Positions 17,294 through 26,381 of a stretch of 64,000 nucleotides of DNA are shown in pieces; within the stretch, counting starts at the first letter, position 1, and each line of letters begins with the position of its first letter. Both the position numbers and the translations under genes were made by a program. The stretch is taken from assembly GCF_009184905.1 (NCBI RefSeq), contig NZ_WESC01000004.1, forward strand, positions 1-64,000. Direction: 5' to 3'. The stretch is from Parvibaculum sedimenti (GTDB taxonomy: Bacteria > Pseudomonadota > Alphaproteobacteria > Parvibaculales > Parvibaculaceae). The notes below the pieces were generated by a model that was not told the DNA's origin, made no database searches, and saw only the letters and a program-made list of their open reading frames with translations.

Positions 17294-18514
17294 ATGATGT
17301 ATTACGCCTATCAGGCGCAAGCAGACTTGATGAAACCTTGGCGGGCCGTGGCGAACGCCGCGGTTTCCTTTCTCAACAACCCGCTGGTGACCCAGTTCGA
17401 CTCTGCGACGCTCAACCATTGGTCGGCGGCGCTTGAGCTTTTCTCCCGTGCCGGCCTTACCCATGGCCGCCCTCCCTTCGGCATAGACACGGTTCACGTC
17501 GATGGCGAGGACGTGCCCGTCCATGAAGAGGCGGCCTTCTCGACGCCTTTCGGAACTCTGCTACGCTTCAAAAAAGAACATGTGAGTTCGGAGCAGCCCC
17601 GGGTTCTCGTCGTCGCCCCCCTGTCCGGCCATTTCGCGACCCTGCTCCGCAACACCGTCGCGGTGCTCCTGCCCGATCACGATGTCTACATCACCGACTG
17701 GCACAATGCCCGCGACGTCAGCCTCGATGCCGGGCGCTTCGGCTTCGACGAATACGTGGATCACGTGATCCGTTTTCTCGAAGAGCTGGGCCCAGGCGCG
17801 CATCTCGTCTCGGTCTGCCAGCCCTGCGCTCACGCCTTTGCCGCCGTCGCCGTCATGGCCGCGACCGACAATCCGGCCCAGCCCGCCAGCATGACGCTGA
17901 TGGCAGGTCCCATCGACACGCGGATCAATCCGACGACCGTCAACGAACTCGCCACGACGCATTCGATCGAGTGGTTCGAAAAGAATCTCATCTCGCGCGT
18001 GCCTGCGGGTTTCGCCGGTGCGGGACGCCGCGTCTATCCGGGCTTCGTTCAGCTCACCGCCTTCATGAGCATGAACCCCAAACGCCATATCGACACGCAT
18101 GTCGACCTTCTCGGGCATATCGCGACCGGCAACATCGAACGCGCCGAGGCAACCAAGACCTTCTATGACGAATATTTCGCCGTGCTCGATCTCACCGCCG
18201 AGTTCTATCTGGAGACGGTGAACCTCGTCTTCCAGAAGCATCTGCTGCCGCAAGGCCTTCTCACATGGCATGGGGAGCGGGTCGACCCCGCCGCGATCCG
18301 CCGCACGGCGCTCCTCACGGTCGAGGGCGAGAAGGACGACATCTGCTCGGTCGGCCAGACGCTTGCCGCGCAGGATCTCTGTACCAGCATCAGGCCCTAC
18401 AAGAAGCGCCACCACCTGCAAGCGGGCGTCGGCCATTACGGTGTCTTTTCGGGTTCGCGCTGGGCGGGGCAGATCTATCCCATCGTCCGGAACATGATCC
18501 TCGCCAACGACTAG
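17294..18514 (+). CDS. phaZ: Intracellular polyhydroxyalkanoate depolymerase (PhaZ-like)
   Basis: The 406-residue cytosolic protein fits the intracellular PHB depolymerase family, which mobilises stored polyhydroxyalkanoate granules. Family markers are the N-terminal MMYYAYQAQ, the block DVYITDWHNARDV, and the nucleophile motif VCQP, with cysteine C175 replacing the usual serine, as known for this family. The late GEKDDI and GVGHYGVFSG segments supply the acid and histidine. The start at 17294 matches homologues, although ATG 17261 is in frame. Its TAG shares the CTAG at 18511-18514 with the stop of the convergent FUSC gene. No PHA synthase is nearby. Confidence 0.88.
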   Translation: MMYYAYQAQADLMKPWRAVANAAVSFLNNPLVTQFDSATLNHWSAALELFSRAGLTHGRPPFGIDTVHVDGEDVPVHEEAAFSTPFGTLLRFKKEHVSSEQPRVLVVAPLSGHFATLLRNTVAVLLPDHDVYITDWHNARDVSLDAGRFGFDEYVDHVIRFLEELGPGAHLVSVCQPCAHAFAAVAVMAATDNPAQPASMTLMAGPIDTRINPTTVNELATTHSIEWFEKNLISRVPAGFAGAGRRVYPGFVQLTAFMSMNPKRHIDTHVDLLGHIATGNIERAEATKTFYDEYFAVLDLTAEFYLETVNLVFQKHLLPQGLLTWHGERVDPAAIRRTALLTVEGEKDDICSVGQTLAAQDLCTSIRPYKKRHHLQAGVGHYGVFSGSRWAGQIYPIVRNMILAND

Positions 18515-19632
18515 CCGGTCGCGGCGGGCCGTGCGAACTCCGCGAGACGGTTGCCGAGTTCCGGCAATTCACGCCGCATCTCCTCGAAGGCAAATCCCAG
18601 CGTGAACAATCCACCCACGGTCTCGGGCGGAAGCTCCGTCATCAGCGGATCGGCGCGGAGGCGCTCAAGCTCGTTGCCGAAAGCATCGATCGCCGCAATG
18701 AAGGCATCGGCCGAAGGCGGCGCCGTTCGGTTGCGCGCCGCCGCGGCGGCTGCGTTCAACTGAGTTTCGAGCGTCGAGGTTACCGCTGCAAGCGGCGCCT
18801 GAAGCCACGCGGTCACAGTCTCCGGCCAGGCCGCCGCCGTCGCTCGCCCGACCAGAATGAAGTCGTGCCGAAAGCGTCGCAGCGAGCGCAGCAAGGCGTC
18901 CGTGTCGCCATATTCGGCAATCCGCGCGGACCTCTCGCGCTTCATGTCTTCGCCCGCCGTTTCGGCGCCCGCGACCGTGGCGCGAAGCCGGTCGTTGACG
19001 CCCTGAAGCTTCGTCTTGAGCAGGACCGCGTCCGCGCCGGGGTCGAGGCTCGCGATCTCGAGCTTCCAGACCTCGGCGAGCAGCGCGAGCACCGCCCCCA
19101 CCCGCTCGGCGAGATCGGAATGGGCCCGGGCCGGAAGCACGAAAAGCGCCACGGCCACGCCGATGAAGCCGCCAAGCACGATTTCACCGACGCGCTCAAC
19201 GGCAAGCCAGAAGGCGGGCTCATGGCCCGTCCGGCTCAACACGACGATGATCGCCGTGATGGGCGCAATCTTGAACCTCGGATTGGACGCCGAAAGAAAT
19301 GCGAGTGGCCCCAGTACCAGCGCGATGACGAGCCCCTCCGCCACGAGGCCGTTCGCCGCCACGAGCGTGGCGAGAAATCCGCCGAGCGCACCGACCACCG
19401 TTCCGGTGAGCCGGTCGGTCGCCGCTTTGAGCGAGCTGCCGATATTGCTCTGCATGACGATGACCGCCGTCAGCATCACCCAGTAGCCCTGCGGCAGTCC
19501 CAGCGTTCGCGCGAGCATGAAGGAGAGAAAGCTCGCCACCATCACGCGAATGGCGAAGCGTTGCTCGGCGCGCCGCGACGCGACGAAACGCCATGCCGCA
19601 CTTGCCTGCGCTTTCAGATTGTTTTCGCTCAT
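18511..19632 (-). CDS. FUSC-family membrane transporter (aromatic-acid exporter-like)
   Basis: The 373-residue protein has an N-terminal membrane half (about residues 25-170, several helices including SLFMLARTLGLPQGYWVMLTA-like segments and a glycine-rich GTVVGALGGFLATL), followed by a long helical cytoplasmic part. This is the layout of FUSC/DUF2955 and AaeB-type exporters, usually linked to efflux of aromatic acids. Start at 19632 is set by GGAG a few bases before ATG and by length. Its stop overlaps the convergent depolymerase stop within CTAG. Substrate unproven. Confidence 0.78.
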   Translation of the reverse strand: MSENNLKAQASAAWRFVASRRAEQRFAIRVMVASFLSFMLARTLGLPQGYWVMLTAVIVMQSNIGSSLKAATDRLTGTVVGALGGFLATLVAANGLVAEGLVIALVLGPLAFLSASNPRFKIAPITAIIVVLSRTGHEPAFWLAVERVGEIVLGGFIGVAVALFVLPARAHSDLAERVGAVLALLAEVWKLEIASLDPGADAVLLKTKLQGVNDRLRATVAGAETAGEDMKRERSARIAEYGDTDALLRSLRRFRHDFILVGRATAAAWPETVTAWLQAPLAAVTSTLETQLNAAAAAARNRTAPPSADAFIAAIDAFGNELERLRADPLMTELPPETVGGLFTLGFAFEEMRRELPELGNRLAEFARPAATG

Positions 19633-19709
19633 TCCTACTCCAGCGCCGCCCCGCTCCTTTTCCAATACCCACATCATATCGGCGGGAACGAAGCGACGAC
19701 AGGATTGCC

Positions 19710-19979
19710 TCACAGAATGGCCGAGACGGAGGTCGTTCCGGTTGCGCCGGAGATTGCCGCCCTGAGCTTGCAAGGACCGAGCACGAAGCCCCCGACGCCA
19801 TTCTGCGTGAAGCTCACCGACTGGCCCACGGAGAACCAGTTCGTCCCGTCGGGGCTTGCCTCAAGCGCCACCGTCGCCCCGCCGAAAGTCCCCCAGGCCC
19901 AGAAAGTGCCCGTGCCGCCGGTCCAGTCCACCGCCGTCGACCCGCCGTTTGCCGTCGCCGCGTTCAATATGGTCGCCAT
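19710..19979 (-). CDS. Small conserved-type hypothetical protein, 89 aa
   Basis: The 89-residue protein has no signal peptide and is rich in Gly, Thr, Ala and aromatic residues. The order TVALEASPDGTNWFSVGQS resembles beta-rich tail or head-fibre-type proteins of phages, but this is weak. AAGGATGAG lies upstream of the ATG at 19979. The frame is open further upstream, but those upstream codons have a composition unlike the rest. It sits between the FUSC gene (start 77 bases downstream) and the surface-antigen gene. I do not recognise a function. Confidence 0.5.
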   Translation of the reverse strand: MATILNAATANGGSTAVDWTGGTGTFWAWGTFGGATVALEASPDGTNWFSVGQSVSFTQNGVGGFVLGPCKLRAAISGATGTTSVSAIL

Positions 19980-20065
19980 GATCTCATCCTTGCTCTGCCG
20001 CGCCCATGCGCTCGTTGATCGCCGACAGTCTGCAAGGGCCGCGAAGGGCGGGGATAAGTTCGGCA

Positions 20066-20101
20066 CGAAAAAAGCGCCGCCCCATCTGCCGGAGCGGCAC
20101 T
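20066..20101 (-). terminator. Rho-independent terminator after the surface-antigen-like gene
   Basis: On the minus strand GTGCCGC (20094-20100) pairs with GCGGCGC (20074-20080), with one wobble, and is followed by six T (20068-20073). It lies about 30 bases after the stop at 20128. Confidence 0.65.
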
Positions 20102-20127
20102 TTCCCAATTCCGTTCTGACCGTCCGC

Positions 20128-20622
20128 TTACTGAACGACGCGCCAGTCACCGTCTTCGCCGAGGCACGCAGTGCCATAGGCCTGCCGCCACTCGCCGCCG
20201 ACGCGAACCCTCGACTGGTATTCGCGGCAATACTGGCCGGAGGTGCTGCGATAGACCTCGGAGGCGGGAACCGCCTGAAGGGGCGGCTGCCCGTAATATC
20301 CGCTCGGCGCAGGCGCATAAGCGACCGGCGGCGGGGCGTCATAAGCCGGTTGCGACATGATGGCCGCGCCGAGCAGGAGGCCGACACCGGCAGCAACCGC
20401 AATCGCCGCGCCGTCATTATCGTCATGCCCGCGATCCCAGCCGCGATCCCAACCGCGATCATGGTATCCGCCGCCCCAATCGCCATGACGCTCCCAGCCA
20501 TGCCGGTCGCCGCCATGCCACCCGTCGGCAAGGGCCGGCGTCATGGGAAGCGCCACCGTCGCGAAGCCGGCCAGCGCCAGCGCAGCGGCCTTGGCACGGA
20601 ACGAAGAACTGATCTTGGTCAT
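20128..20622 (-). CDS. Secreted 17-kDa surface-antigen-like protein
   Basis: The 164-residue protein has an N-terminal signal peptide (cleavage likely after ALA at about 32), then a His/Gly/Trp/Asp-rich stretch of tandem DRGWDRGW-type repeats, then a glycine-zipper-like hydrophobic segment (GAAIAVAAGVGLLLGAAI), and a C-terminal domain with YCREYQS and YGTACLGEDGDWRVV, as in the RT0821/Lpp0805 (17-kDa surface antigen) family. Such proteins are envelope proteins of unknown precise role. AAAGGAGA precedes the ATG. A terminator follows at 20066. The repeat-encoding DNA (about 20425-20470) is short and tandem. Confidence 0.75.
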   Translation of the reverse strand: MTKISSSFRAKAAALALAGFATVALPMTPALADGWHGGDRHGWERHGDWGGGYHDRGWDRGWDRGHDDNDGAAIAVAAGVGLLLGAAIMSQPAYDAPPPVAYAPAPSGYYGQPPLQAVPASEVYRSTSGQYCREYQSRVRVGGEWRQAYGTACLGEDGDWRVVQ

Positions 20623-20834
20623 GGCGATCTCCTTTGGACGGGTCGGTTCGAACCTTCGGACCGCGAGGTCCGTCCTCACATGCTCAAGAGATAGGGCCTG
20701 GCGGCTGAACCCACGATGAACGGAGATGCCTGAATACCGCCGCAATCCATTCAGGTGGGGTTCAAACGGCATCGGCGATCCTGCGCGAGCTTGTGGCGGT
20801 TCAGAGGAGCCTGCCAAGCCCCAAGGAGAATCCC

Positions 20835-20954
20835 ATGTCCAGACTTGCCGATATCGCACTCAGAGCGCTGGTCGTCGTCGTCATTGTCAGAGGGCTTTTC
20901 GAAGCCCGCGACGCGAGGAAGATGCGCCGGTCGGGCCTGCCTCTTCGGGCCTGA
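20835..20954 (+). CDS. Possible 39-residue hydrophobic small protein
   Basis: A 39-codon frame starts at ATG 20835 with a strong AAGGAGAA site at 20823-20830. The product begins MSRLADIALRALVVVVIV and ends in a basic stretch with several Arg. The hydrophobic middle would make one short membrane helix. I know no family for it. The strength of the ribosome binding site and sensible small-membrane-protein composition are the only support. It is divergent from the surface-antigen gene. Confidence 0.45.
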   Translation: MSRLADIALRALVVVVIVRGLFEARDARKMRRSGLPLRA

Positions 20955-20975
20955 AGTCCGGTTCCGCGCGCGTCT

Positions 20976-21719
20976 CTACCGTGCGCCCGGCTTTGCCCGA
21001 CGCGCCTCTTCGTCGAGCGTCACCTTGAGGAACTTGTCCATCCGCGCTTTGGCCGCCGCGCCGCCGAATACCCCCTCTGCGATGAAAGTCCGGGTCTCGA
21101 CCGGGGCATCGCGGTAGATGAAGGCGAGGTCACGCCGCGCACGCGAATTCCAGATACTGCGCAGATCCGCTTCCACATAAGGTTTCAAATCGTCGGGGAC
21201 GCCCTGCGGCAACGCGAGAATGGCCGAAACCCGAAGGCTCGCGCAGCCGGGCGTCGGCGGGCTCAGTATATAGGCGAGCCGGACCGAAGGTTCGATCGCG
21301 ATCGAAGGCAAGGCGTAGCGGCTTCCCGCATAGGAATACATGGCCCAGGCGCAGGTGCGGTTGGGAGCCGCCGCGACGGCGGCCCGCAAGGCGCTCGCCG
21401 CTTCATCCTTCAGCGCGGCGTTTTCCGCCCGTTCGGCGCGAAGCGCGAGCAGGGCGAGCCGTCCGCGCATTTGCTGAAGGTCGGCATCGCCCGGCAGCCA
21501 GGCTGCGGCATTGCGATAAGCGGCGAGCACCGCATCCGTTTGCTCGACGGGCGCACCCGGCCGCGGTCCGGCCTGCGAAAAGTCGCGCCATGAGACAACA
21601 TCGAAATAGGCAACGACGCGCGGAACGGCGAGGCCGACCAGAACGATGCCGATCGCCAACGCGCCGCCCGGCGCCAGAAAGCGCGAGAAACGGGGGGCTC
21701 TTTCCTGCGGCAACGCCAC
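20976..21719 (-). CDS. Membrane protein of the exopolysaccharide export operon, function unknown
   Basis: The 247-residue protein has a single N-terminal membrane helix (about residues 17-38, GGALAIGIVLVGLAVPRVV) followed by a mostly helical, alanine-rich soluble part that may lie in the periplasm. It has the A/L/R-rich helix-pair look of TPR-like proteins, but no clear repeat. Its start is nine bases after the Wzc-like stop, so it is translated with that operon. A role in polysaccharide assembly or export is inferred from position only. Confidence 0.6.
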   Translation of the reverse strand: MALPQERAPRFSRFLAPGGALAIGIVLVGLAVPRVVAYFDVVSWRDFSQAGPRPGAPVEQTDAVLAAYRNAAAWLPGDADLQQMRGRLALLALRAERAENAALKDEAASALRAAVAAAPNRTCAWAMYSYAGSRYALPSIAIEPSVRLAYILSPPTPGCASLRVSAILALPQGVPDDLKPYVEADLRSIWNSRARRDLAFIYRDAPVETRTFIAEGVFGGAAAKARMDKFLKVTLDEEARRAKPGAR

Positions 21720-21728
21720 GGCCCCGCC

Positions 21729-23990
21729 TCAGTCAGCGTAATAGTGGCGGTACTTGCCGTAGTAATAGCCTTCGCTCGCGCCATAGCCATATTTGGCGAG
21801 CCTGGCGGTATCGACCTGGACAAGCACAGCGCCGGCAAGATCGACATTATAGCTGCGCAGCTCCTTGATTGCCGAAGCGGCGGCATCGCGGGGCGTGGCA
21901 TCCCACTTTACGATGAAGACCGTCTTGTCGGCCTGCAGCGCGAGAACGCGCGTATCGGCAACGGGGAGAACCGGCGCACTGTCCAGAATGACGAGATCGT
22001 AGATGCCCACGACGTGATCGAGGAGGCGGCGCATCTGCGCCGAGCTCAGGAGGTCGGGCGGGTTGGCGGCGCCGGAGGCCACCGGCAGAACGTCGAGGCC
22101 GGTCTGGCCATCCTTGCGGATGACATCTTCGAACTGCACACGCCCCGCGAGGCATTCGACAAAGCCATTCTCGACGCGCTCCCAGCCCAGCGCTCGGTGC
22201 ACGGAAGGATGCCTGAGATCGCAATCGATCAGCAGTGTCTTGACGCCGGCATGAGCGGCGGCGCGGGCAAAACTCAAAGCAGTCGTTGTCTTGCCTTCGT
22301 CGGGAAGTGCCGAAGTGAAGAGGATGATGCGTGGCGGCTTGTCGACATTCGACAGCGCCAGCGCCGTCCGCAGACCCCGCAGCGCCTCCGAAAAGCCGGA
22401 TAGCGGCTTCTGGATGACATAGTCCTGCGGTTTCATCGGCTTTCCGTCGACGTCCTTCTCGCGCGGCGTCCGGGGAATCGTGGCGAGATGCGGCAGGCTC
22501 AACACGCCTTCGAGTTGTTGCCCCGTCTGCACGCCATTGTCGAGATGGTCGAGCAAGAATGCGAGGCCGACACCCAACAGGACGGAGAGGGCAAAGGCAA
22601 TCTCTATAAACAGGTCCTTCTTCGGGAAAGAAGGGCCCATGGGGACTGCGGCGCGCGCGACGACACGCGCATCGGACATCTGGAGATTCTGCTGCTGCGT
22701 CGTCTCCTTGAAGCGTCCAAGGAAGGACTCATAAAGGGTGCGGTTCGCAGTGGCCTCGCGCTCGAGCTCATTGAGGCGCACGAATGCCTGATTGTTCTGG
22801 CCCGTGCGGTGCTGGAGGTCGTCGAGGCTCTTTTGGAGGGCGTTGACGCGCGCATCGGCGACCATCGCCTCGTTTGAAAGGCTCGCCACAATGCGGCGCA
22901 CCTCGTTCTGAATCTGGCTTTCGAGATCGCGGCGTTCGGATTCGAGATTCAGGATCGACGGATGCCTCGGACCGTATTTCGCCGAGAGATCGCCCTGCTT
23001 GCGCGCAAGCTCGGCCTCCTGTCCACGCAGGCTGCCGATGACGGAGGACTGCATCACATCCACGACAGATTCAATGCTGCCGCCGGACTGCACGATCTGG
23101 CGCGCGCGGTCGTATTTCGCGTGTTTCTCGGCGCGGTCGGCGCGGGCCAGGATCAGCTGGGCATTAAGCTCGGAAAGCTGCTGCTCGTTGAGTGTGCCTG
23201 TCTGGGTCGTGACGATATTGTTCTGGCTCTTGTAGAGCTCGACGGCACGTTCCGACGCTTCAAGCTGCCGACGCAACTCATCGAGCCGACCGGATAGCCA
23301 GTCATTCGCCTGTTTCGTCGCGTCGAACTTCGCCTCCAGCTGGCTGACGATATAGGCGTCGGCGATCGCATCGGCAATCCTGGCGGACTTTTCCGGGCTC
23401 GGCGAAGTAAAGGAGATATCGATCACATAAGTGAGGGCGCGCCTGCTGACATCCTCTTGTCCAACAACGACGTCGACGGCCGCATCAATCATGGCTTCTT
23501 TTTCGTCTGCGGACGGCTGCACAGCCTTGTTCGACGACGCAAAGAGCCTGCCGATCCAGTGCAGTGGATTTATGGTGTCGAGCCAGGAGGCCGGGCGGAG
23601 CCGCGGATTGAATTCCGGGTCGTCGATAAGGGAGAGTTTTTCAACAACCCGCCGCGCAGTCGCCCTCGACCGGATTATTTCCACCTCGGTGTCGATGGCC
23701 GCGGAGTCGGAGCCGAGCCCCGACATGACATCGTTGAGGTTGACCACATCCTTGCGCTGGGTGTCGATCATGACCTGGGTGCCCGCGGTATAGCGCGGCG
23801 TCAGCTGGAACACCGCCACCGTCGCCAGCGCCGAAACGGCGACCACAACACTCAGTATGACATTCAGGCGCCGCCTGAGCGTGCGGAACAGCTTGACCAG
23901 GTCAAGCTCCAGATGTGTCTGATCCTCAGGGTCGCCAAAACCCCCGGGCGTAGCGGCCGGCGCACCCGACCGCTGAAGCGGCGCATTCAT
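21729..23990 (-). CDS. Wzc-like polysaccharide co-polymerase with tyrosine autokinase domain
   Basis: The 753-residue protein has the PCP-2a layout: an N-terminal membrane helix near 43-64, a long periplasmic part with coiled-coil-forming helices, a second helix near 460-482, and a cytoplasmic BY-kinase domain. Walker A SALPDEGKTTTA has K567, Walker A' is LIDCDLRHP near 590, and Walker B is LVILDSAP with D670. The last 20 residues hold a tyrosine cluster (seven Tyr in 734-753), the autophosphorylation target. It would control chain length and export of an exopolysaccharide together with the Wza-like protein. Next gene starts nine bases on. Confidence 0.9.
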   Translation of the reverse strand: MNAPLQRSGAPAATPGGFGDPEDQTHLELDLVKLFRTLRRRLNVILSVVVAVSALATVAVFQLTPRYTAGTQVMIDTQRKDVVNLNDVMSGLGSDSAAIDTEVEIIRSRATARRVVEKLSLIDDPEFNPRLRPASWLDTINPLHWIGRLFASSNKAVQPSADEKEAMIDAAVDVVVGQEDVSRRALTYVIDISFTSPSPEKSARIADAIADAYIVSQLEAKFDATKQANDWLSGRLDELRRQLEASERAVELYKSQNNIVTTQTGTLNEQQLSELNAQLILARADRAEKHAKYDRARQIVQSGGSIESVVDVMQSSVIGSLRGQEAELARKQGDLSAKYGPRHPSILNLESERRDLESQIQNEVRRIVASLSNEAMVADARVNALQKSLDDLQHRTGQNNQAFVRLNELEREATANRTLYESFLGRFKETTQQQNLQMSDARVVARAAVPMGPSFPKKDLFIEIAFALSVLLGVGLAFLLDHLDNGVQTGQQLEGVLSLPHLATIPRTPREKDVDGKPMKPQDYVIQKPLSGFSEALRGLRTALALSNVDKPPRIILFTSALPDEGKTTTALSFARAAAHAGVKTLLIDCDLRHPSVHRALGWERVENGFVECLAGRVQFEDVIRKDGQTGLDVLPVASGAANPPDLLSSAQMRRLLDHVVGIYDLVILDSAPVLPVADTRVLALQADKTVFIVKWDATPRDAAASAIKELRSYNVDLAGAVLVQVDTARLAKYGYGASEGYYYGKYRHYYAD

Positions 23991-24098
23991 GAACTCACCA
24001 CATCGACAGACATCACAGCACCGCCACAGTTGCGCCGATGAGGACCGATAGGGCCCCCTGTCACGACGCCCACAAAGGCCTCAAGTTGTTCGAGCGAA

Positions 24099-25370
24099 TC
24101 AGAGCTGGCCGCGCAGGGTGAACCCGATCTGGTTCTGCGTATAGTCTGCCCCCGAGACGTTCGAGCTACGATCCACGATGCCATAATTGATGCCGACGGC
24201 GAAAAAATTATTCAGAAGATAAGTCGCGCCGACAGAGCCCGACGTCACATCATCCTTACGCGAAATGTTGCCGAAATCATCATTTTCATATGCGACGTCT
24301 CCACTGAGGATCAGGTTCCGCAGCAGTTCGTGGTCGAGGCCGAGGCCGACCTTCTGGCTCGTATAGCCCGATGCGCCGGGATCGATCGATTCCTGGATCG
24401 TCGACGCCGCGGTGATGCGCACAGTTGTCAGCGGCGTTACGAACCAGTTCACCTTCGCGCCATAAGCGAGGCCGCTGGTAGCGGAGTAATAGGACGCGTC
24501 ATACTGCTGGCGCTGATAACCCACATAGACCTCGCCCTGCGCAAGCGCTGAGAGCTTGAACTCGGAGCCGATGACAGCCTCATAGCCGTCCGAGTTACGA
24601 TCGACCGGCACCGACGTGTCGTAAGAGCGCTTGTTGAGCGTTCCCTCCGCATAGACATTGGTGTCGGGGGAGAGGTCATAGCCAAGCCGCAGCTTGCCGA
24701 TATATTCGTTGCGGTCACGAACGTCTTCGTTGATCGTGCCGCCGCCAATCTGGGCGACATTCTTGTAATCATATTGATTGAAGGCGCCACTCAGCTTCGC
24801 CGTGACACGATTGAAGCGCTGGAAAAGGCCGAGCGAACTTTCGAAGAGATTATATTCAACCGGTTCCGCCGCCGATGTCGACGAATTCGTCGAGCCGCGG
24901 TCTTCATGGGCAAGCTGATAGCCGAGAGCGCCGGTAAGATAGGTGTCGCGCAGCACGTCAAGCCGGCCATCCGCCCCCACGTTCCAGTTGAGGCGATCTT
25001 CCGAGCTATGGCTGTTGTACCAATACTGATCAAGGCCCGCCTTGAGGTTCAGAGCGTGACGCGACCAGAGTGACTGGACCTTGATCGAAGGCGCGACAGA
25101 CGTGACGAAGTCGCTCTTCGTGTTGGTATCGGTCGCATAGATGTTGTCGTTGTAGCTTTCGCCAAGATCGACCTTGGGCAGAATGAGGAAGCTACCGGCA
25201 CGGATGCCCACGGCGTCATATCCCGGCCGTGCGCGCTCGCGAACGCTCTGGCCGCGCACATCGGTGATCGGGTCTTGAGAAGAAGGCGTAATATCCTCAG
25301 CGGATGCCACAACGCTGGACCCGACCAGCGCGACGACCGGAACGATCAGATAAAATGGGATATTCTTCAT
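24099..25370 (-). CDS. Outer-membrane beta-barrel protein of the exopolysaccharide locus
   Basis: The 423-residue protein has a signal peptide ending near residue 24 (VVASA), an N-terminal variable region, and then alternating amphipathic strands that fit the BBP2/outer-membrane beta-barrel family seen in alphaproteobacterial exopolysaccharide loci. GYDAVGIRAGSFLILPKVDLGESYNDNIYAT-like opening and the final strand NQIGFTLRGQL support this. The start at 25370 has GGAGAGGCTT upstream. It sits between the Ala-rich secreted protein and Wzc, so a role in secretion or retention of the polysaccharide is inferred. Confidence 0.8.
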   Translation of the reverse strand: MKNIPFYLIVPVVALVGSSVVASAEDITPSSQDPITDVRGQSVRERARPGYDAVGIRAGSFLILPKVDLGESYNDNIYATDTNTKSDFVTSVAPSIKVQSLWSRHALNLKAGLDQYWYNSHSSEDRLNWNVGADGRLDVLRDTYLTGALGYQLAHEDRGSTNSSTSAAEPVEYNLFESSLGLFQRFNRVTAKLSGAFNQYDYKNVAQIGGGTINEDVRDRNEYIGKLRLGYDLSPDTNVYAEGTLNKRSYDTSVPVDRNSDGYEAVIGSEFKLSALAQGEVYVGYQRQQYDASYYSATSGLAYGAKVNWFVTPLTTVRITAASTIQESIDPGASGYTSQKVGLGLDHELLRNLILSGDVAYENDDFGNISRKDDVTSGSVGATYLLNNFFAVGINYGIVDRSSNVSGADYTQNQIGFTLRGQL

Positions 25371-25456
25371 AAGCCTCTCCAAACTGTCTGAGCGCGCTGT
25401 CCGGGTCGCCCCCCACATCGCGGCCCTCCGCACATGGCACATCGCTACGTATTCGA

Positions 25457-26095
25457 TTAATTCGGGCTCTGCGTCGTCAGCGGAGTGGTCTTCGCGAGCA
25501 GCGTATCGCCGGTCTGATTGTTGAGCCCAGCGGTCTGGATTTCCGAAGCCTCTTCGGCATAGGCGGTCTTGACCTCATCGAGGCCTGAGGCATCGACTTG
25601 CGCAATGATCTTGCCGGCAACGTCGGCCATTCCCGGCAGGTCCTTCAGACTGGCAACCGCGATCGCCAGCCCTCTACCGGCAGCCTTGCGGTTGTCCTCG
25701 CCGAAATACTGCGCAACCGCGAGGACGGTCGCCGAAATCGCGTCGGCGCCCTTGCCGCCGTCAGCGACGACCTTGCCGATCGCAGCCGCAAGCGCATCGG
25801 GCGTGATGGAATCCATCCCGTCAATAGCACCCGCAACCGCCGCGAGAGCGGCAGGCGACGCGCCGCCGAGCGAGGCGATCACCTCCGCTGCGGCCGTAGC
25901 CGGATTTGCGGCATTCGAAATGAGAGAAGCGAAGGCTGCCCGCAGGGCAGCCCCCCCATCCGCATCGGCCGCGTGAGCCGCAACGATCTGCCCGACATCG
26001 TCGGCCACCGCTGCGTGCGCAGCCACCATAACCGTCTGACTGCCGCCAATCACGGACATCATCAGAACTACAGCCTTCAGCCACCGATGTTTCAT
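25457..26095 (-). CDS. Alanine-rich secreted protein of the exopolysaccharide operon
   Basis: The 212-residue protein has a signal peptide (about 1-29, ending HAA) and a mature part very rich in Ala, with predicted helices and no cysteines. It shows no recognised domain. It is preceded by GAGGGG and follows an AT-rich stretch (26138-26165) that could be promoter DNA. It lies between the Wza-like and beta-barrel genes on the same strand. A role in polysaccharide export is inferred from the neighbourhood. Confidence 0.6.
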   Translation of the reverse strand: MKHRWLKAVVLMMSVIGGSQTVMVAAHAAVADDVGQIVAAHAADADGGAALRAAFASLISNAANPATAAAEVIASLGGASPAALAAVAGAIDGMDSITPDALAAAIGKVVADGGKGADAISATVLAVAQYFGEDNRKAAGRGLAIAVASLKDLPGMADVAGKIIAQVDASGLDEVKTAYAEEASEIQTAGLNNQTGDTLLAKTTPLTTQSPN

Positions 26096-26381
26096 GTCCC
26101 CTCACACGGATAAAGGCCCGCATCACGCTACCGGTCCCAACAAAAATACTTATTTTTTTATACCACAACCGCCCTCTCCACAAAAGCGCGCAGGCTCTCA
26201 AATCGATCAATTTGCGGGGTCGGGCTTTTTTCTCACGGCGCAATTTTATTCAGCTGTGCCATTGAAGCATCAGAAGTCCGCAGCACCGGTGCACGGACAC
26301 GCAGGACCCGATAATCAACATGTCGTTCTCGTGGCTTCCTTTTGACTCACACCAGGAATTGCCACTGGCCAAATTCCGCAA

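Noticed and set aside
19710-19979. Phage remnant assignment for the 89-residue protein
   Set aside because: The resemblance to phage fibre-type proteins is weak and no other phage genes are nearby.
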